Positions 1 through 7,292 are shown, numbered from the stretch's first letter. The stretch is DNA of 13,996 nucleotides from Rhizobacter sp. (GCA_025351675.1 JANXVK010000598.1:1-13996), one strand, 5' to 3'. Made by a program: numbers and translations. Notes: generated from the sequence alone by a model not told the origin.

Positions 1-50
1 TGAGTGTGCGGCGCGGTCGGTCGATGGTCAAAGCGCCATGAAAACATATT

Positions 51-66
51 CGACCGCCCGGTCGGT
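51..66. promoter_or_regulatory. Candidate TetR-type operator palindrome
   Basis: A perfect inverted repeat with 6-base arms (CGACCG / CGGTCG, positions 51-56 and 59-64) and a 2-base spacer sits in an AT-rich patch of an otherwise GC-rich region. Palindromes built on GACCG/CGGTC are common operators of TetR-family repressors. It lies just downstream of a leftward promoter-like sequence, where a bound repressor would block transcription. That a TetR protein binds here is inference; no regulator gene is visible in the window. Because the catabolic genes run toward this site and not away from it, it probably controls a gene beyond the left edge. Confidence 0.4.
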
Positions 67-68
67 AA

Positions 69-97
69 ATAATACGATGACAGGCTGGCGCCCGCAA
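69..97 (-). promoter_or_regulatory. Candidate sigma70-type promoter reading leftward
   Basis: On the minus strand a TTGCGG hexamer (92-97) is followed after exactly 17 bases by TATTAT (69-74). This matches the sigma70 layout with a good -10 box and a fair -35 box. The surrounding AT-rich stretch stands out from the neighbouring coding DNA. Transcription would start near position 60, inside the palindrome at 51-66. The only leftward reading frame I see that starts in the window is a TTG at 31-29, followed by nine sense codons (TIDRPRRTL) to the edge. That is too short to call a gene. No rho-independent terminator is visible between the VOC gene stop (165) and this promoter. Confidence 0.4.
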
Positions 98-164
98 GTC
101 GCCCCGCCAAGGGATTACCCGCGATGCAGGTTTTGGGGAACGCGACCGCGCAGGGCGCGACGGG

Positions 165-542
165 CTACAGCGTCTCGGACGCGTCGAAATCGAGCTCGAC
201 CTTGGCCCCGTTCGGGTCGTAGCAGAACAGCTGCCACGTGCCCGCGCCGACCTGCTGACGCAGGTCGTACTTCGTGCCGCTGGCATCGAAGCGCGCCTTC
301 ACGGCGCGCAGGTCGCGCGCGCTGAAGGCCATGTGGTCGATCACGCCGGCGCGTTGCGTCGGCACCGGGCGGTCGAAGTACATGTGCAGCACCGCCTGCG
401 GTCCGCCGGCGTAGAGCCACGCGCCGGGGAAGCCGAGGTCGGGCCGGTGGCCGACCGTCAGGCCGAGCAGGTCGACGTAGAACGCGAGCGTCTTCGTTTC
501 GTCTTCCGCGATCACGGTGAAGTGGTTCATGCCGAAAATCAT
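165..542 (-). CDS. VOC-family (glyoxalase/bleomycin-resistance/dioxygenase fold) protein
   Basis: A 125-residue cytoplasmic protein of the vicinal-oxygen-chelate superfamily, which includes lyases, isomerases and ring-cleavage dioxygenases that use a divalent metal. The sequence opens with the typical first strand and helix (MNHFTVIAED, then LAFYVDLLGL at about 19-28). It has a second half-module starting at IDHMAF (68-73) and ends in the usual 'DPNGAKVELDF' strand (109-119). H7, H70 and E116 fall where metal ligands usually lie, so a bound metal is plausible. The length is normal for a single-domain member. The ATG at 542 has AGGAG (551-555) eight bases upstream; a second Met at residue 5 is a less favoured start. 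It is the last gene of the leftward cluster, 25 bases after the oxidoreductase gene. The substrate cannot be told from sequence; a role in breaking down or detoxifying a pathway product is inferred from position. Confidence 0.85.
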   Translation of the reverse strand: MIFGMNHFTVIAEDETKTLAFYVDLLGLTVGHRPDLGFPGAWLYAGGPQAVLHMYFDRPVPTQRAGVIDHMAFSARDLRAVKARFDASGTKYDLRQQVGAGTWQLFCYDPNGAKVELDFDASETL

Positions 543-550
543 CTCGGTCG

Positions 551-555
551 CTCCT
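551..555 (-). promoter_or_regulatory. Ribosome binding site of the VOC gene
   Basis: AGGAG on the minus strand, 8 bases before the ATG at 542. It lies in the 25-base gap after the oxidoreductase stop codon and favours the first Met over the Met at residue 5. Confidence 0.6.
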
Positions 556-567
556 GTCGAAAGTCGG

Positions 568-2031
568 TCATGCGGTCAGGATCAACGCGCCGATCGTGCC
601 ACGCGACTCGAGCCGCGCGTGCGCCTGTGCGGCCGCGTCGAGCGTGAAGCGTTCGATCGGCGGCAGTTTCAGCGTGCCGCCGGCGAGCGCGCCCCACACG
701 CGTTCCGCGCGCTCGGCGAGCTGCGCGGGCGTGGCCACGAAGTCGAACACGACCGGGCGCGAAAAGGTCAACGACTTGGCGACGAGCGCGTCCGGCGGCA
801 ACGGTGTCAACGGGCCACTGGCCTGGCCGAGGCTGACCCAGTGGCCGCGGCGCGCGAGCGCGGCGAGGTTCTCGTCGCGGGCCGCGTCGCCGAGGCCGTC
901 GATCACCAGATCGGCGCCGCCGCAGGCGCGCTGCACCGCATCGGCGAAGCGGTAGTCGCTGGTGACGATCACATGCTCGCAGCCATGGGCACGCGCGACG
1001 CGCGCTTTCGCGTCGCTCGACACCGTGCCGAGAACGACCGCGCCGAGCCGCCGCGCCCATGCGCACACGAGCAGACCCACGCCGCCCGCGGCCGCGTGCA
1101 CGAGCACCCGCGTGCCGGGCCCGACGCGACCCAGATCGCGCAGCAAAAAGTCGGCGGTGAGGCCCTTGAGCAGCAGGGCCGCGGCCGTGTCGACCTCGAT
1201 CGCCGCGGGCAGCCGCACGACCCAGTCGGCGGGCACGCTGCGCACCGTGCAATACGCGCCGGGCACCGGCCCGAGGTAGGCCACGCGGTCACCGGGCAGA
1301 AGGCCGCCGACGTTCGGGCCGACATCGAGCACGGTGCCGGCCGCCTCCATGCCGGGCACGCCGGGCAGCGGCAGCAGCGCCGGCATCCAGCCGCGACGCA
1401 GGTAGACGTCGAAGAAGTTGACGCCGATGGCGCGCTGCTGGATGCGCACTTCGCCGTCGCCGGGCGCCGCGGCTTCGGTGGATTCGGCTTGCAGCGCCTC
1501 GGCCTCGCCGTAGCGATGCACCACGACTCTGCGCATCGGCAACGCGAGAGCCGATGGCATCACCGCGCCGCCGCGCGGCTGCAGATCCTCGCCCTTTTGC
1601 AGATGCCGCCGCAGGTTCGCGAAGCCCGCCTCGTAGACGCCTTGGGCGACCATGTCGTGCAGCTCGCGTTCCATGCCGGGCGGTGTCGAGAAGGTCGATT
1701 CCCAGTGCCAGAAGGTGCGGTTGCCGTCGGTCACGGTTTTCAGCGTCACGGTCGAGACGTAGCGCTGCAGCGGCACCGTCGCCTCGACGATGCAGTAGGT
1801 GCTTTTGTGCTCCCGATCCGACAAGGTCAGCAACTGTTCGCGGATGCGGTTGCCGTCTTTCAACGTGAAGCTGCGCACGCAGCCGACCTGGTCGCTGCGT
1901 TCGTCGCCTTCGATGCGGCTGTTGTCGACCACGTCGTGCCACTCGTCGTGGCTGTTGAAGTCGCGCAGTACCGCCCAGACGCGCTCGATCGGCGCGTCGA
2001 TGATGGTCGAGCGGACGACCTTCTGCAGCAT
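568..2031 (-). CDS. SRPBCC domain fused to zeta-crystallin-type NAD(P)H:quinone oxidoreductase
   Basis: A 487-residue two-domain protein. Residues 1 to about 150 are an SRPBCC (START/polyketide-cyclase-like) ligand-binding domain closely resembling the product of the preceding gene, sharing RDFN, EWH, DSRIE/NSRIE, VGC, TDG and EREL positions. Residues from about 158 form a full medium-chain reductase of the quinone oxidoreductase group: GVNFFDVYLRRG (203-214), PGMEAAGTVLDVG (226-238), and the nucleotide-binding AAAGGVG loop (313-319). No catalytic-zinc motif is visible, as expected for this group. The ATG at 2031 starts 2 bases after the upstream stop, with no strong Shine-Dalgarno, so translational coupling is likely. 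An internal ATG at 1560 would give a stand-alone 330-residue reductase, but it lacks a well-placed ribosome site (GAGGA is over 20 bases away). I therefore favour a true fusion. Expected reaction: NAD(P)H-dependent reduction of a quinone or enone; the substrate is unknown. Confidence 0.85.
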   Translation of the reverse strand: MLQKVVRSTIIDAPIERVWAVLRDFNSHDEWHDVVDNSRIEGDERSDQVGCVRSFTLKDGNRIREQLLTLSDREHKSTYCIVEATVPLQRYVSTVTLKTVTDGNRTFWHWESTFSTPPGMERELHDMVAQGVYEAGFANLRRHLQKGEDLQPRGGAVMPSALALPMRRVVVHRYGEAEALQAESTEAAAPGDGEVRIQQRAIGVNFFDVYLRRGWMPALLPLPGVPGMEAAGTVLDVGPNVGGLLPGDRVAYLGPVPGAYCTVRSVPADWVVRLPAAIEVDTAAALLLKGLTADFLLRDLGRVGPGTRVLVHAAAGGVGLLVCAWARRLGAVVLGTVSSDAKARVARAHGCEHVIVTSDYRFADAVQRACGGADLVIDGLGDAARDENLAALARRGHWVSLGQASGPLTPLPPDALVAKSLTFSRPVVFDFVATPAQLAERAERVWGALAGGTLKLPPIERFTLDAAAQAHARLESRGTIGALILTA

Positions 2032-2033
2032 GC

Positions 2034-2474
2034 TCAACGGCGGCCGAAGTGGCGCTTCAATGCATCGAACCCGCTCTGAAAGACGCCACTCCCGATCGAC
2101 TCCGTCAACTCGCGCTCGCGCGCTTCGGGGCAATCGAACTCGGCGCTCCATTCGGCAAAGCAGCGCGCGCCGTCGGTCACCGGCGTCAGCTTCAGGGTCG
2201 CGACATAGTTGGTCACGCCCATCGGGCTCTCCAGAATCTCGTAGCTGCAGCTGTAGTCGTAGTCGGACAGCGCCAGCAGCTTCTCGCGGATCATCGCGCC
2301 GTCGCGCAGATGAAAGTGGCGGATGCAGCCCACGCGGTCACTCGGCTGGCTGTTCTCGATGCGCGAATCGGCGATCGCCGGGTGCCACTCGGGCAGCGCG
2401 TTGAAGTCGCGGATGCGCGCCCAAACGCTGTCGGCGCTGGCGTCGATGACGCTGGAGGCGTAGACATGAACCAT
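2034..2474 (-). CDS. SRPBCC-family (polyketide cyclase/START-like) protein
   Basis: A 146-residue single-domain protein of the SRPBCC superfamily, whose members enclose a hydrophobic ligand in a deep pocket under a long C-terminal helix. Visible hallmarks are the N-terminal strand and helix (SSVIDASADSVWARIRDF, about 7-24), the EWHPAI segment (29-34), VGCIRHF (48-54) and a long amphipathic C-terminal helix (about 118-143). The length is normal. The ATG at 2474 is preceded by AAGGAG (2484-2489), which lies inside the 3' end of the flotillin gene. Its stop is 2 bases before the start of the next gene, which begins with a paralogous domain, so this pair looks like a tandem duplication. It has no signal peptide or membrane segment, so it is cytoplasmic. 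The ligand and any catalytic role are unknown; ligand carrier, cyclase or hydratase are all possible. Confidence 0.85.
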   Translation of the reverse strand: MVHVYASSVIDASADSVWARIRDFNALPEWHPAIADSRIENSQPSDRVGCIRHFHLRDGAMIREKLLALSDYDYSCSYEILESPMGVTNYVATLKLTPVTDGARCFAEWSAEFDCPEARERELTESIGSGVFQSGFDALKRHFGRR

Positions 2475-2480
2475 CGCTGG

Positions 2481-4196
2481 CTACTCCTTCTTCGCGGGCG
2501 ACGAATGCGACGGCGCCGGTGGCAATGCCGCCTGCGCGCCGCTGACGCTGCCGACGAGCCGCTGGATGTCGCCGCCCTCGATGCCGATCTCGCGCAGCAA
2601 CTGGTCGACCAACGGCGCCTGCGCGCGAAAGCGCAACGCCGAGTTGACGATGCTGTCGGAGAAGTTGCTGCCGTGCCCGCCGTCGCCATGGCCGTTGCCG
2701 CCGCCGCTCGAGCCGCCGAGCCCGTCGACCTGCAGGATCTTGATGCCCTCGATCCGCTCCATCGGCTTGACCGATTCGCGGATGATGCCCTCGGCCTTCT
2801 CGACCAGCCGCATCCGCAGGGCCGACATGCGGGCCTCCGGGCTCAGCATGTTGTGCGCCGCGTTCATCAGCTGCAGCCCCTCGGCCTCGATCTCGGCACG
2901 CAGCCGCATCGCCATCGACCTGATTTTGTCCGCGTCGGCATCGGCCTCGGCCTGGGCGCGCACTGCATCGCCACGGTCGACGCTCGCGGCCTTCTCGGCC
3001 TGCGCGGCCGAGGTCAATCGCAGCGCATCGCGCTCGGCGACCTGCGCGGCGCCGATCAGGTCGATCGCCTTCTTGCGCTCGGCCATCTCGACCTCGCGCG
3101 CGGTGAACACCTTCTCTTCGGCCGCGATCGCGAGTGCCCTGGCAATCTCCGCCTCGGCCTGCGCTTCGCTCTGCGCCTTGCTCTCGCGGGCGATCGCGAT
3201 CGAGCGCTGCTGCTCGGCCAGCTCCATTGTCATGCGGCGTTCGATCTCGGCGGCTTGAACCGCGCGCTCCTTGCCGATGCGCTCCTGCTCCAGCGTTTGC
3301 TCCGAGCGGATGCGCGCGGTATCGATCGTCTGCTTGGCGGCGATCTGCGCGCCTTCGGCGGCCTGTTCGCGCTGCGCACGTTCGGTCGCCACTTCAGCGC
3401 GTTGGCGAGCGCGCGCGATCTCGACCTCGCGTTGCTGGTTCAGGCGCGCGTACTCACCCTCGCGGTCGATCTCGAGCGAGAGTTTCTCGGCTTCGAGGTT
3501 CTTGTTGCGAATCGCGATCAGCGTGTCCTGCTCGACGTCGTTGCGCTGCTTCTTGCGGTGCTCGATCTGCTCGGTCAGGCGCGTCAGGCCTTCGGCGTCG
3601 AAGGCGTTGCTCGGGTTGAAGTACTCCATGCCGGTCTGGTCGAGCTGGGTCAGCGAGGCGGCTTCGAGTTCCAGGCCGTTCTTGGTCAGGTCTTCGGCGA
3701 CCGTCTCGCGAACGCGCTTGACGTAGGCGCCGCGCTTCTCGTGCAATTCTTCCATCGTCATCTCGGCGGCGGCGGTGCGCAGCGCGTCGACAAACTTGCC
3801 TTCGACGAGTTCCTTCAGCTGATCCGGCTCCATCGTGCGCAGGCCGAGCGTCTGCGCCGCGTTCGCAACCGAGTCGGGGTTCGCGGCGACGCGCACATAG
3901 AACTCGGCGATCACGTCAACACGCATGCGGTCCTTCGTGATCAGCGCCTTGTCGCGGCCGCGGCTCACTTCGAGCCGCAGCGTGTTCATGTTGACCGGGA
4001 TCACGTCGTGCACGATCGGCAGCACGAACGCGCCGCCGTCGAGCACGACCTTCTGGCCACCCAGGCCGGTGCGCACGAACGCGCGCTCTTTCGAGCTGCG
4101 CAGGTAGAGCCAGTGCATCAGCCACACGCCGATGGCGACGACGATCGCGACGACGATCAGGCCGAGGATAAAACTGCCGAACTGTGAGCCTGACAT
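2481..4196 (-). CDS. Flotillin-like SPFH/band-7 membrane protein (YqiK type)
   Basis: A 571-residue membrane scaffold protein. Residues about 8-30 are one hydrophobic anchor segment, followed by an SPFH/band-7 domain (about 31-215; 'VRTGLGGQKVVLDGGAFVLP' at 41-60 is typical of flotillins). A long Glu/Ala/Arg-rich coiled coil (about 205-480) carries the repeated A-E-A heptads of the family. The C-terminus has a Gly/His-rich stretch (GGSSGGGNGHGDGGHG) and an Ala/Pro/Ser tail. Flotillins oligomerise at the cytoplasmic face of the membrane and organise lipid microdomains. The frame stays open upstream of 4196, but the ATG at 4196 is chosen because a strong AAGGAG lies 6 bases before it and the membrane anchor follows at once. 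Bacterial flotillins usually sit beside an NfeD-like gene; none is seen here. Its place inside a transport and catabolism cluster suggests, by inference, a role in organising the importer or in membrane protection. Confidence 0.9.
   Translation of the reverse strand: MSGSQFGSFILGLIVVAIVVAIGVWLMHWLYLRSSKERAFVRTGLGGQKVVLDGGAFVLPIVHDVIPVNMNTLRLEVSRGRDKALITKDRMRVDVIAEFYVRVAANPDSVANAAQTLGLRTMEPDQLKELVEGKFVDALRTAAAEMTMEELHEKRGAYVKRVRETVAEDLTKNGLELEAASLTQLDQTGMEYFNPSNAFDAEGLTRLTEQIEHRKKQRNDVEQDTLIAIRNKNLEAEKLSLEIDREGEYARLNQQREVEIARARQRAEVATERAQREQAAEGAQIAAKQTIDTARIRSEQTLEQERIGKERAVQAAEIERRMTMELAEQQRSIAIARESKAQSEAQAEAEIARALAIAAEEKVFTAREVEMAERKKAIDLIGAAQVAERDALRLTSAAQAEKAASVDRGDAVRAQAEADADADKIRSMAMRLRAEIEAEGLQLMNAAHNMLSPEARMSALRMRLVEKAEGIIRESVKPMERIEGIKILQVDGLGGSSGGGNGHGDGGHGSNFSDSIVNSALRFRAQAPLVDQLLREIGIEGGDIQRLVGSVSGAQAALPPAPSHSSPAKKE
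2484..2489 (-). promoter_or_regulatory. Ribosome binding site of the SRPBCC gene
   Basis: AAGGAG on the minus strand, 9 bases before the ATG at 2474. It is embedded in the last codons of the flotillin gene, just before its TAG stop (2481-2483). Confidence 0.6.
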
Positions 4197-4201
4197 GGGG
4201 G

Positions 4202-4208
4202 TCTCCTT
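4202..4208 (-). promoter_or_regulatory. Ribosome binding site of the flotillin gene, overlapping the upstream stop
   Basis: The minus strand reads TAAGGAGA: the TAA stop of the TIM-barrel gene (4209-4207) overlaps the AAGGAGA ribosome site. The ATG follows after a short C-rich spacer. This fixes the flotillin start at 4196 and suggests coupled translation of the two genes. Confidence 0.75.
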
Positions 4209-5037
4209 ACCGCTTGATTTGTGTGAAGCGCCGCGTGGTCTCGGTGAGCGCCACTTCGACGGGCAGACGCTCCATCGAACTCGCGCCGTAGAAACCGTGG
4301 CAGGCCGGGCAGTGCGCGAGCACGTGCTGTGCGTTTTCCGGGGTGGCGATCGGGCCGCCATGGCAGAGCACGATAACGTCGGGATTGACCGACTTTGCCG
4401 CCGCGGCCAGAACGTTGATGCGTTCGATGCAGTCGGCGAGCGTCAGCGCTGTTTCAGCGCCGATCGCACCGCCTGTCGTCAGGCCCAGGTGACAGACGAC
4501 GATGTCGGCACCGGCGCCGGCCATCGCGCGTGCTTCGGTCTCGCAGAACACGTACGGCGTGGTCAGCAGATCGAGCGCACGCGCACGCTCGATCAACTCG
4601 ACTTCGAGCCCGTAGCCCATGCCGGTCTCCTCCAGGTTCGCGCGGAACCTGCCGTCGATGAGCCCGACTGTCGGGAAGTTCTGGATGCCCGAGAAGCCGA
4701 GGTCGATCAGGCGTCGCAAAAATTGCTCCGGCATCATGAACGGATCGGTGCCGTTCACGCCCGCCAGCACCGGCGTGTGCTTGACCACCGGCAGCACCTC
4801 GCGCGCCATCTCGCAGACGATCTCGTTCGCGTTGCCGTAGGCCAGCAACCCCGCGAGCGAGCCGCGCCCGGCCATGCGGTAGCGGCCCGAGTTGTAGATG
4901 ACGATCAAGTCGACGCCGCCGGCCTCTTCGCACTTGGCCGACAGGCCGGTGCCGGCGCCGCCGCCGATGATCGGTCGACCGGCGGCGATCTTCGCGCGAA
5001 AGCGGTCGAGCAGGGTGGAGCGTGCGATGCGTGGCAT
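4207..5037 (-). CDS. TIM-barrel protein of the phosphoenolpyruvate hydrolase-like family (Tm-1 partner)
   Basis: A 276-residue cytoplasmic TIM-barrel protein of the 'phosphoenolpyruvate hydrolase family / TIM-barrel signal transduction' group (COG5564 type). Family-like segments are [14 protein letters not shown] (47-60), GVNGTDPF (93-100), [13 protein letters not shown] (117-129), CHLGLTTGG (182-190), CHGGPI (225-230) and [12 protein letters not shown] (248-259). The length is normal for a single barrel. In plants this domain is the C-terminal half of Tm-1-type proteins; here it is a separate gene 23 bases after the gene carrying the Tm-1-like half, so the two probably act together. The annotated name comes from distant similarity to phosphoenolpyruvate-mutase-type barrels; actual activity on phosphoenolpyruvate is not established by the sequence. 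There is no strong Shine-Dalgarno before the ATG at 5037. The family call is firm, the reaction is not. Confidence 0.88.
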   Translation of the reverse strand: MPRIARSTLLDRFRAKIAAGRPIIGGGAGTGLSAKCEEAGGVDLIVIYNSGRYRMAGRGSLAGLLAYGNANEIVCEMAREVLPVVKHTPVLAGVNGTDPFMMPEQFLRRLIDLGFSGIQNFPTVGLIDGRFRANLEETGMGYGLEVELIERARALDLLTTPYVFCETEARAMAGAGADIVVCHLGLTTGGAIGAETALTLADCIERINVLAAAAKSVNPDVIVLCHGGPIATPENAQHVLAHCPACHGFYGASSMERLPVEVALTETTRRFTQIKR

Positions 5038-5060
5038 GGTGCGTCAGCGTTGAAAATGGA

Positions 5061-7292
5061 TCAGGCGTGCCGCGCGCTGGCGGCTGGTCGGGCGATCTCG
5101 CGCCAGGCCGCGACCAGCGCGTCGGCGAAGGCGTCGTCGTTGATGTGCAGCGGCAGGCGGATCAGCTTGCGATCGGCGCCGCCGCGAAAGTTTTGCTCGA
5201 TCGCCGCGAACAGCGCGCGGTCGGCCTCGGGGTCGTGGAATGGCTGGCCCGGTTTGTCGATCGCCGAGACGCCACCCTCGGGGATCAGGAAGCGCACCGG
5301 CCCGCGCATCGCATTCAGCTTGGCCGCAAGAAACAAGCCGATCGCGCGGTTCTCGTCGGCGGTAGTCCGCATCAGCGTCACGGTCGGGTTGTGGCGGTAC
5401 AGCTGGCGCGCCTTGAAGCGCTCGGGCACCGTCTGCCAAGCGCCGAAGTTGACCATGTCGAGCGCGCCGCACGAGCCGACGTACGGCAGTGCATGGCGCG
5501 CGAACACATCGAGGCGCGTCGCCCCGGCCGAGAGCGTACCGCCGGCGATCTCGTCGGCGATCTCGGTGGTCGAGACATCGATCGCGCCGATGAGCAGCCC
5601 TGAATCGGCGAGCTTTTCCATCGACTGACCGCCGACGCCGGTGGCGTGGAAGACGAGACAGTCGTAGTCGGCCTCGAGCCGCTTCGTCACCGCCTGCACG
5701 CACGGCGTCGTGACGCCGAACATCGTCAGGCCGAGCGCCGGCTTGGTCGTGTCGGATTCGGGCGCCGGGTGCGCGATCATTCCGGCCAGCGCGTGCGCGG
5801 CGTTCGCGAGCACTTTTTCGCTGATGCGGTTGATGCCCTGGACGTCGGTGACCGAATACATCATGCAGATGTCGCTTGGGCCGACGTAGGGGCGCGTGTC
5901 ACCGCTGGCCATCGTCGAGACCATCACCTTCGGGCAGCCGATGGTCAACGCGCGCATCCCTTGCGTGGCCATCGAGGTGCCGCCCGAGCCGCCGGCGGAG
6001 ATGATGCCGCCGATGTCGCGACGGGTCCGCACGAAGGCCTCGAACGCCATTGCCATCGCCGCGGTCGCGTTGCCGCGGTCGTCGCTGAAGACCGCCGCCT
6101 CGCCCTGCGGGTGATGGTGTGCGACTTCGCGCGGGTGCACGCTCGCGGACGAAGTCTTGCCCGACGTGGAGAGGTCGACCGTGACGACGCGCAAACCGAG
6201 CCGCTCCAGGCACTGGCGGATGAAGAAAAGTTCGCGACCCTTGGTGTCGAACGTGCCGGCGACATAGGCGGCGCGCACGCTGCTGGCGGCGACCGGGAAG
6301 TCGAAGACCCGCGGCGCGGCGGCGGGTGCGGGCGCAGCTGCGGGTGCCGGCGCGGGCGGCGCGCGCAGGATGTCGGTGGCGGGTGCGGCGGTGCCGCCGG
6401 CGTTCCAGCGTGTGAAGCCGCGCACGCTGTGGGGCGCGAGGTCGTCCATCGTCGGTGCGCCCTCGCCGTGCGCGCGGAGCACCGTGAACACCTGGGTCGG
6501 TGTCGGTGCGGCGGCCGCGTCGTTTGGCGCCGGCCCGTCGGCCTCGTCATCGGGCCCGCCCGATCGCACGCCCAGCAACCGTTCCTGCAGTTCGCGGTCG
6601 GCGGCGAGCTGCGCGGCGGGCAGCTCCTGCGCGATGCGGCCGTTCACCATCACGCCGATGCGGTCGGCCACCGTCATCGCGACGCCGAGGTTCTGTTCTA
6701 TCAACAGGACCGAAATCTCGCCCTCGGCCGCGAGGTCGCGAAGCGCTTGCGCGACCTGCTCGACGATCACCGGCGCGAGGCCTTCGGTCGGCTCGTCCAT
6801 CACCAGCAGCTTCGGGTTCAGCAACAGCGCGCGGCCGATCGCGAGCATCTGCTGCTCGCCGCCCGAGAGCTGCGCGCCGCCGTTCGACTTGCGCTCGGCG
6901 AGGCGCGGGAACATCGTGTAGATGCGGTCGATTTCGCGCCGGTTGCGCGCGACCAGCCGCAGTGTCTCGTCGACCGAGAGCGAGGGCCACACGCGCCGGC
7001 CCTGCGGCACGTAGGCGATGCCGCGCCGCGTGATCTCATTCGGCGCGCGGCCGAGAATCTCTTCGCCGAGCAGCCGCACGCTGCCGTGCGCCGGCACCAG
7101 CCCGGTGATCGCGTTGCACAGCGTCGTCTTGCCCATGCCGTTGCGGCCGACGATGCCGAGCACACCGCGGTCGATCGTCAGGTTCACGCCTTGCAGCGCG
7201 TGGGCACGGCCATAAAACACGTCGAGGCCCTCGACTACCAGCATCGGACCGCGGCTCTTCGCCTCGTCGCGATCGCGCGAGAACAACCCCAT
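5061..7292 (-). CDS. Fusion of LivF-type ABC transporter ATPase with Tm-1-like (UPF0261) domain
   Basis: A 743-residue fusion. Residues about 17-243 are a LivF-type ATPase: Walker A GRNGMGKTT (49-57), Q-loop Gln97, signature LSGGEQQ (142-148), Walker B LLVMDEP (162-168), and IEQN (198-201) where the H-loop His is Gln, as is usual in LivF. A low-complexity linker (about 244-340) with an Ala/Pro run follows. Residues about 341-738 are a full Tm-1-like/UPF0261 domain: AYVAGTFDTKGREL (342-355), the Gly-rich ISAGGSGGTS (431-440), VFHATGVGGQSME (547-559). The nucleotide-binding fold and the plant homologue's role in inhibiting tobamovirus replication are known for the Tm-1 family; its role in bacteria is not. 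The ATG at 7292 overlaps the livG stop by one base (TGATG), which suggests translational coupling. The ATPase half should drive the importer encoded just upstream, tethering the Tm-1 half to the inner membrane (inference). No frameshift or stop separates the halves. Confidence 0.9.
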   Translation of the reverse strand: MGLFSRDRDEAKSRGPMLVVEGLDVFYGRAHALQGVNLTIDRGVLGIVGRNGMGKTTLCNAITGLVPAHGSVRLLGEEILGRAPNEITRRGIAYVPQGRRVWPSLSVDETLRLVARNRREIDRIYTMFPRLAERKSNGGAQLSGGEQQMLAIGRALLLNPKLLVMDEPTEGLAPVIVEQVAQALRDLAAEGEISVLLIEQNLGVAMTVADRIGVMVNGRIAQELPAAQLAADRELQERLLGVRSGGPDDEADGPAPNDAAAAPTPTQVFTVLRAHGEGAPTMDDLAPHSVRGFTRWNAGGTAAPATDILRAPPAPAPAAAPAPAAAPRVFDFPVAASSVRAAYVAGTFDTKGRELFFIRQCLERLGLRVVTVDLSTSGKTSSASVHPREVAHHHPQGEAAVFSDDRGNATAAMAMAFEAFVRTRRDIGGIISAGGSGGTSMATQGMRALTIGCPKVMVSTMASGDTRPYVGPSDICMMYSVTDVQGINRISEKVLANAAHALAGMIAHPAPESDTTKPALGLTMFGVTTPCVQAVTKRLEADYDCLVFHATGVGGQSMEKLADSGLLIGAIDVSTTEIADEIAGGTLSAGATRLDVFARHALPYVGSCGALDMVNFGAWQTVPERFKARQLYRHNPTVTLMRTTADENRAIGLFLAAKLNAMRGPVRFLIPEGGVSAIDKPGQPFHDPEADRALFAAIEQNFRGGADRKLIRLPLHINDDAFADALVAAWREIARPAASARHA
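6312..6362 (-). repeat. Ala/Pro low-complexity linker coding repeat
   Basis: This stretch encodes residues 311-327 of the fusion protein, almost only alternating Ala and Pro. It separates the ATPase and Tm-1-like domains and looks like a flexible or extended tether. Length variation between strains would be expected here. Confidence 0.7.

Noticed and set aside
38-325. Small plus-strand frame starting in the AT-rich left end
   Set aside because: It starts just before the palindrome and continues antisense to the VOC gene with Arg-rich, domain-free sequence; no ribosome site is seen.
517-2079. Long plus-strand open frame (520 codons) opposite the oxidoreductase and SRPBCC genes
   Set aside because: It has no recognisable domain and an Arg/Ala/His-rich composition typical of antisense frames in GC-rich DNA, while the minus strand encodes clear families.
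2049-4187. Long plus-strand open frame (712 codons) opposite the flotillin gene
   Set aside because: It is a mirror of the codon bias in the flotillin coiled coil; the composition is repetitive Leu/Arg/Asp/His with no domain and no ribosome site.
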